Of a stretch of DNA of 6,536 bases, positions 6,226 to 6,536 are shown piece by piece; the first letter of the stretch is position 1, and the number at the start of each line of letters is the position of its first letter. The notes below the pieces were generated by a model, which had not been told where the DNA came from, did not search any database, and worked only from the letters and a program-made list of their open reading frames with translations. The stretch lies in assembly GCA_945867255.1 (NCBI GenBank), contig CAMBHV010000079.1, forward strand, positions 1 to 6,536, read 5' to 3'. This DNA is from an uncultured Clostridia bacterium. Its GTDB lineage: Bacteria; Bacillota; Clostridia; Oscillospirales; Ruminococcaceae. A program made the translations under genes and the position numbers.

Positions 6226-6267
6226 AAAAGCACGGCCCGGCCCCGCGGCCGCGCCGTATGCTTTTTT
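6226..6267 (-). terminator. Terminator-like hairpin between the PucR-type regulator gene and ftsE
   Basis: The arms 6226-6242 and 6247-6265 pair with small bulges. AAAAGCA faces TGCTTTT, CGGC faces GCCG, and GGCC faces GGCC around a four-base loop. On the minus strand it follows the regulator stop codon (6298-6300) by about 30 bases and ends in TTTTA. On the plus strand a run of six T's follows the stem. It probably ends the regulator transcript. The T-run is actually better on the plus strand, where no gene is seen. Confidence 0.7.
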
Positions 6268-6297
6268 GTGTGAAGCAGCCCCATCAGGGCCGCACCG

Positions 6298-6536
6298 TCA
6301 ATATTTTGCCGGGTTCGACGAAAGATATTTCTTTACCATCAGCGCCACCTTAAACACAATGGCGTCGTCGAATTCGCGCAGATCCAGCCCGGTAAGTTTC
6401 TTGATTTTCTCCAGGCGGTACACAAGCGTATTGCGGTGCACGAACAGCCCACGGCTGGTTTCAGAAACATTCAGGTTGTTTTCAAAGAAACGCTGGATGG
6501 TAAACAGCGTCTCGGCATCCAGGCTTTCAATGCCGC
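6298..6536 (-). CDS. PucR/CdaR-type transcriptional regulator, C-terminal HTH (partial, runs off right edge)
   Basis: Only the last 78 residues are in the window, ending KKYLSSNPAKY before a TGA at 6298-6300. The segment FENNLNVSETSRGLFVHRNT followed by LVYRLEKIKKLTGLDLREFDDAIVF is the characteristic helix-turn-helix of the PucR/CdaR family: a short helix, the VHRNTLVYRLEKI recognition motif, then the hydrophobic closing helix. Such regulators sense metabolites (sugar diacids, purine breakdown products and others) through upstream domains not seen here, so the ligand and target are unknown. A hairpin at 6226-6267 separates it from ftsE, so it is probably not part of the division operon. Confidence 0.9.
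   Translation of the reverse strand, partial: GIESLDAETLFTIQRFFENNLNVSETSRGLFVHRNTLVYRLEKIKKLTGLDLREFDDAIVFKVALMVKKYLSSNPAKY

Overview
The window reads as chromosomal core sequence from a moderately GC-rich Gram-positive member of the Firmicutes/Clostridia. The best guess is a gut Oscillospirales (Ruminococcaceae) relative of Faecalibacterium or Gemmiger. The basis is gene content and protein style: an ftsE-ftsX-M23 hydrolase-S41 gene order, an SD-led lipoprotein, and strong AGG-type ribosome binding sites. The genus is a guess from memory, not a search. No rRNA, tRNA, CRISPR, insertion sequence, phage or plasmid signature was seen.

Layout. Left edge (1-172, minus): the receiver-domain start of an OmpR-type response regulator that runs off the window. 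Bases 173-407: a divergent intergenic region with an unusual two-layer dyad symmetry centred on base 270 and a good sigma-A-like promoter (313-342) reading right. Bases 408-998 (plus): a secreted lipoprotein with a weakly recognisable GerMN-like domain. It meets rsmA (1083-1940, minus) head-on, with a long GC-rich terminator hairpin between them. Bases 1958-2002 hold a very strong bidirectional terminator. Bases 2031-6182 (all minus) hold a compact four-gene unit read right to left: ftsE, ftsX (4-bp ATGA overlap), a secreted coiled-coil M23 peptidase, and a membrane-anchored PDZ/S41 peptidase-like protein. Another hairpin (6226-6267) separates this unit from the C-terminal end of a PucR/CdaR-type regulator at the right edge.

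How the genes work together. FtsE (ATPase) and FtsX (membrane protein) form the type VII ABC-like complex that switches on a peptidoglycan hydrolase across the membrane. The adjacent coiled-coil M23 protein is the obvious partner and keeps all its zinc ligands. The fourth protein has the CtpA/CtpB fold order (signal anchor, PDZ, S41), and ftsEX-ctp neighbourhoods are known from Bacillus. By motif alignment, however, the nucleophile serine and the supporting glutamine are replaced (Ala303, Thr332) while the lysine remains. The protein may therefore be a non-proteolytic pseudoenzyme in a cell-wall remodelling operon. This is the most interesting observation in the window; the rest is mostly ordinary housekeeping sequence, and no wholly new system is claimed.
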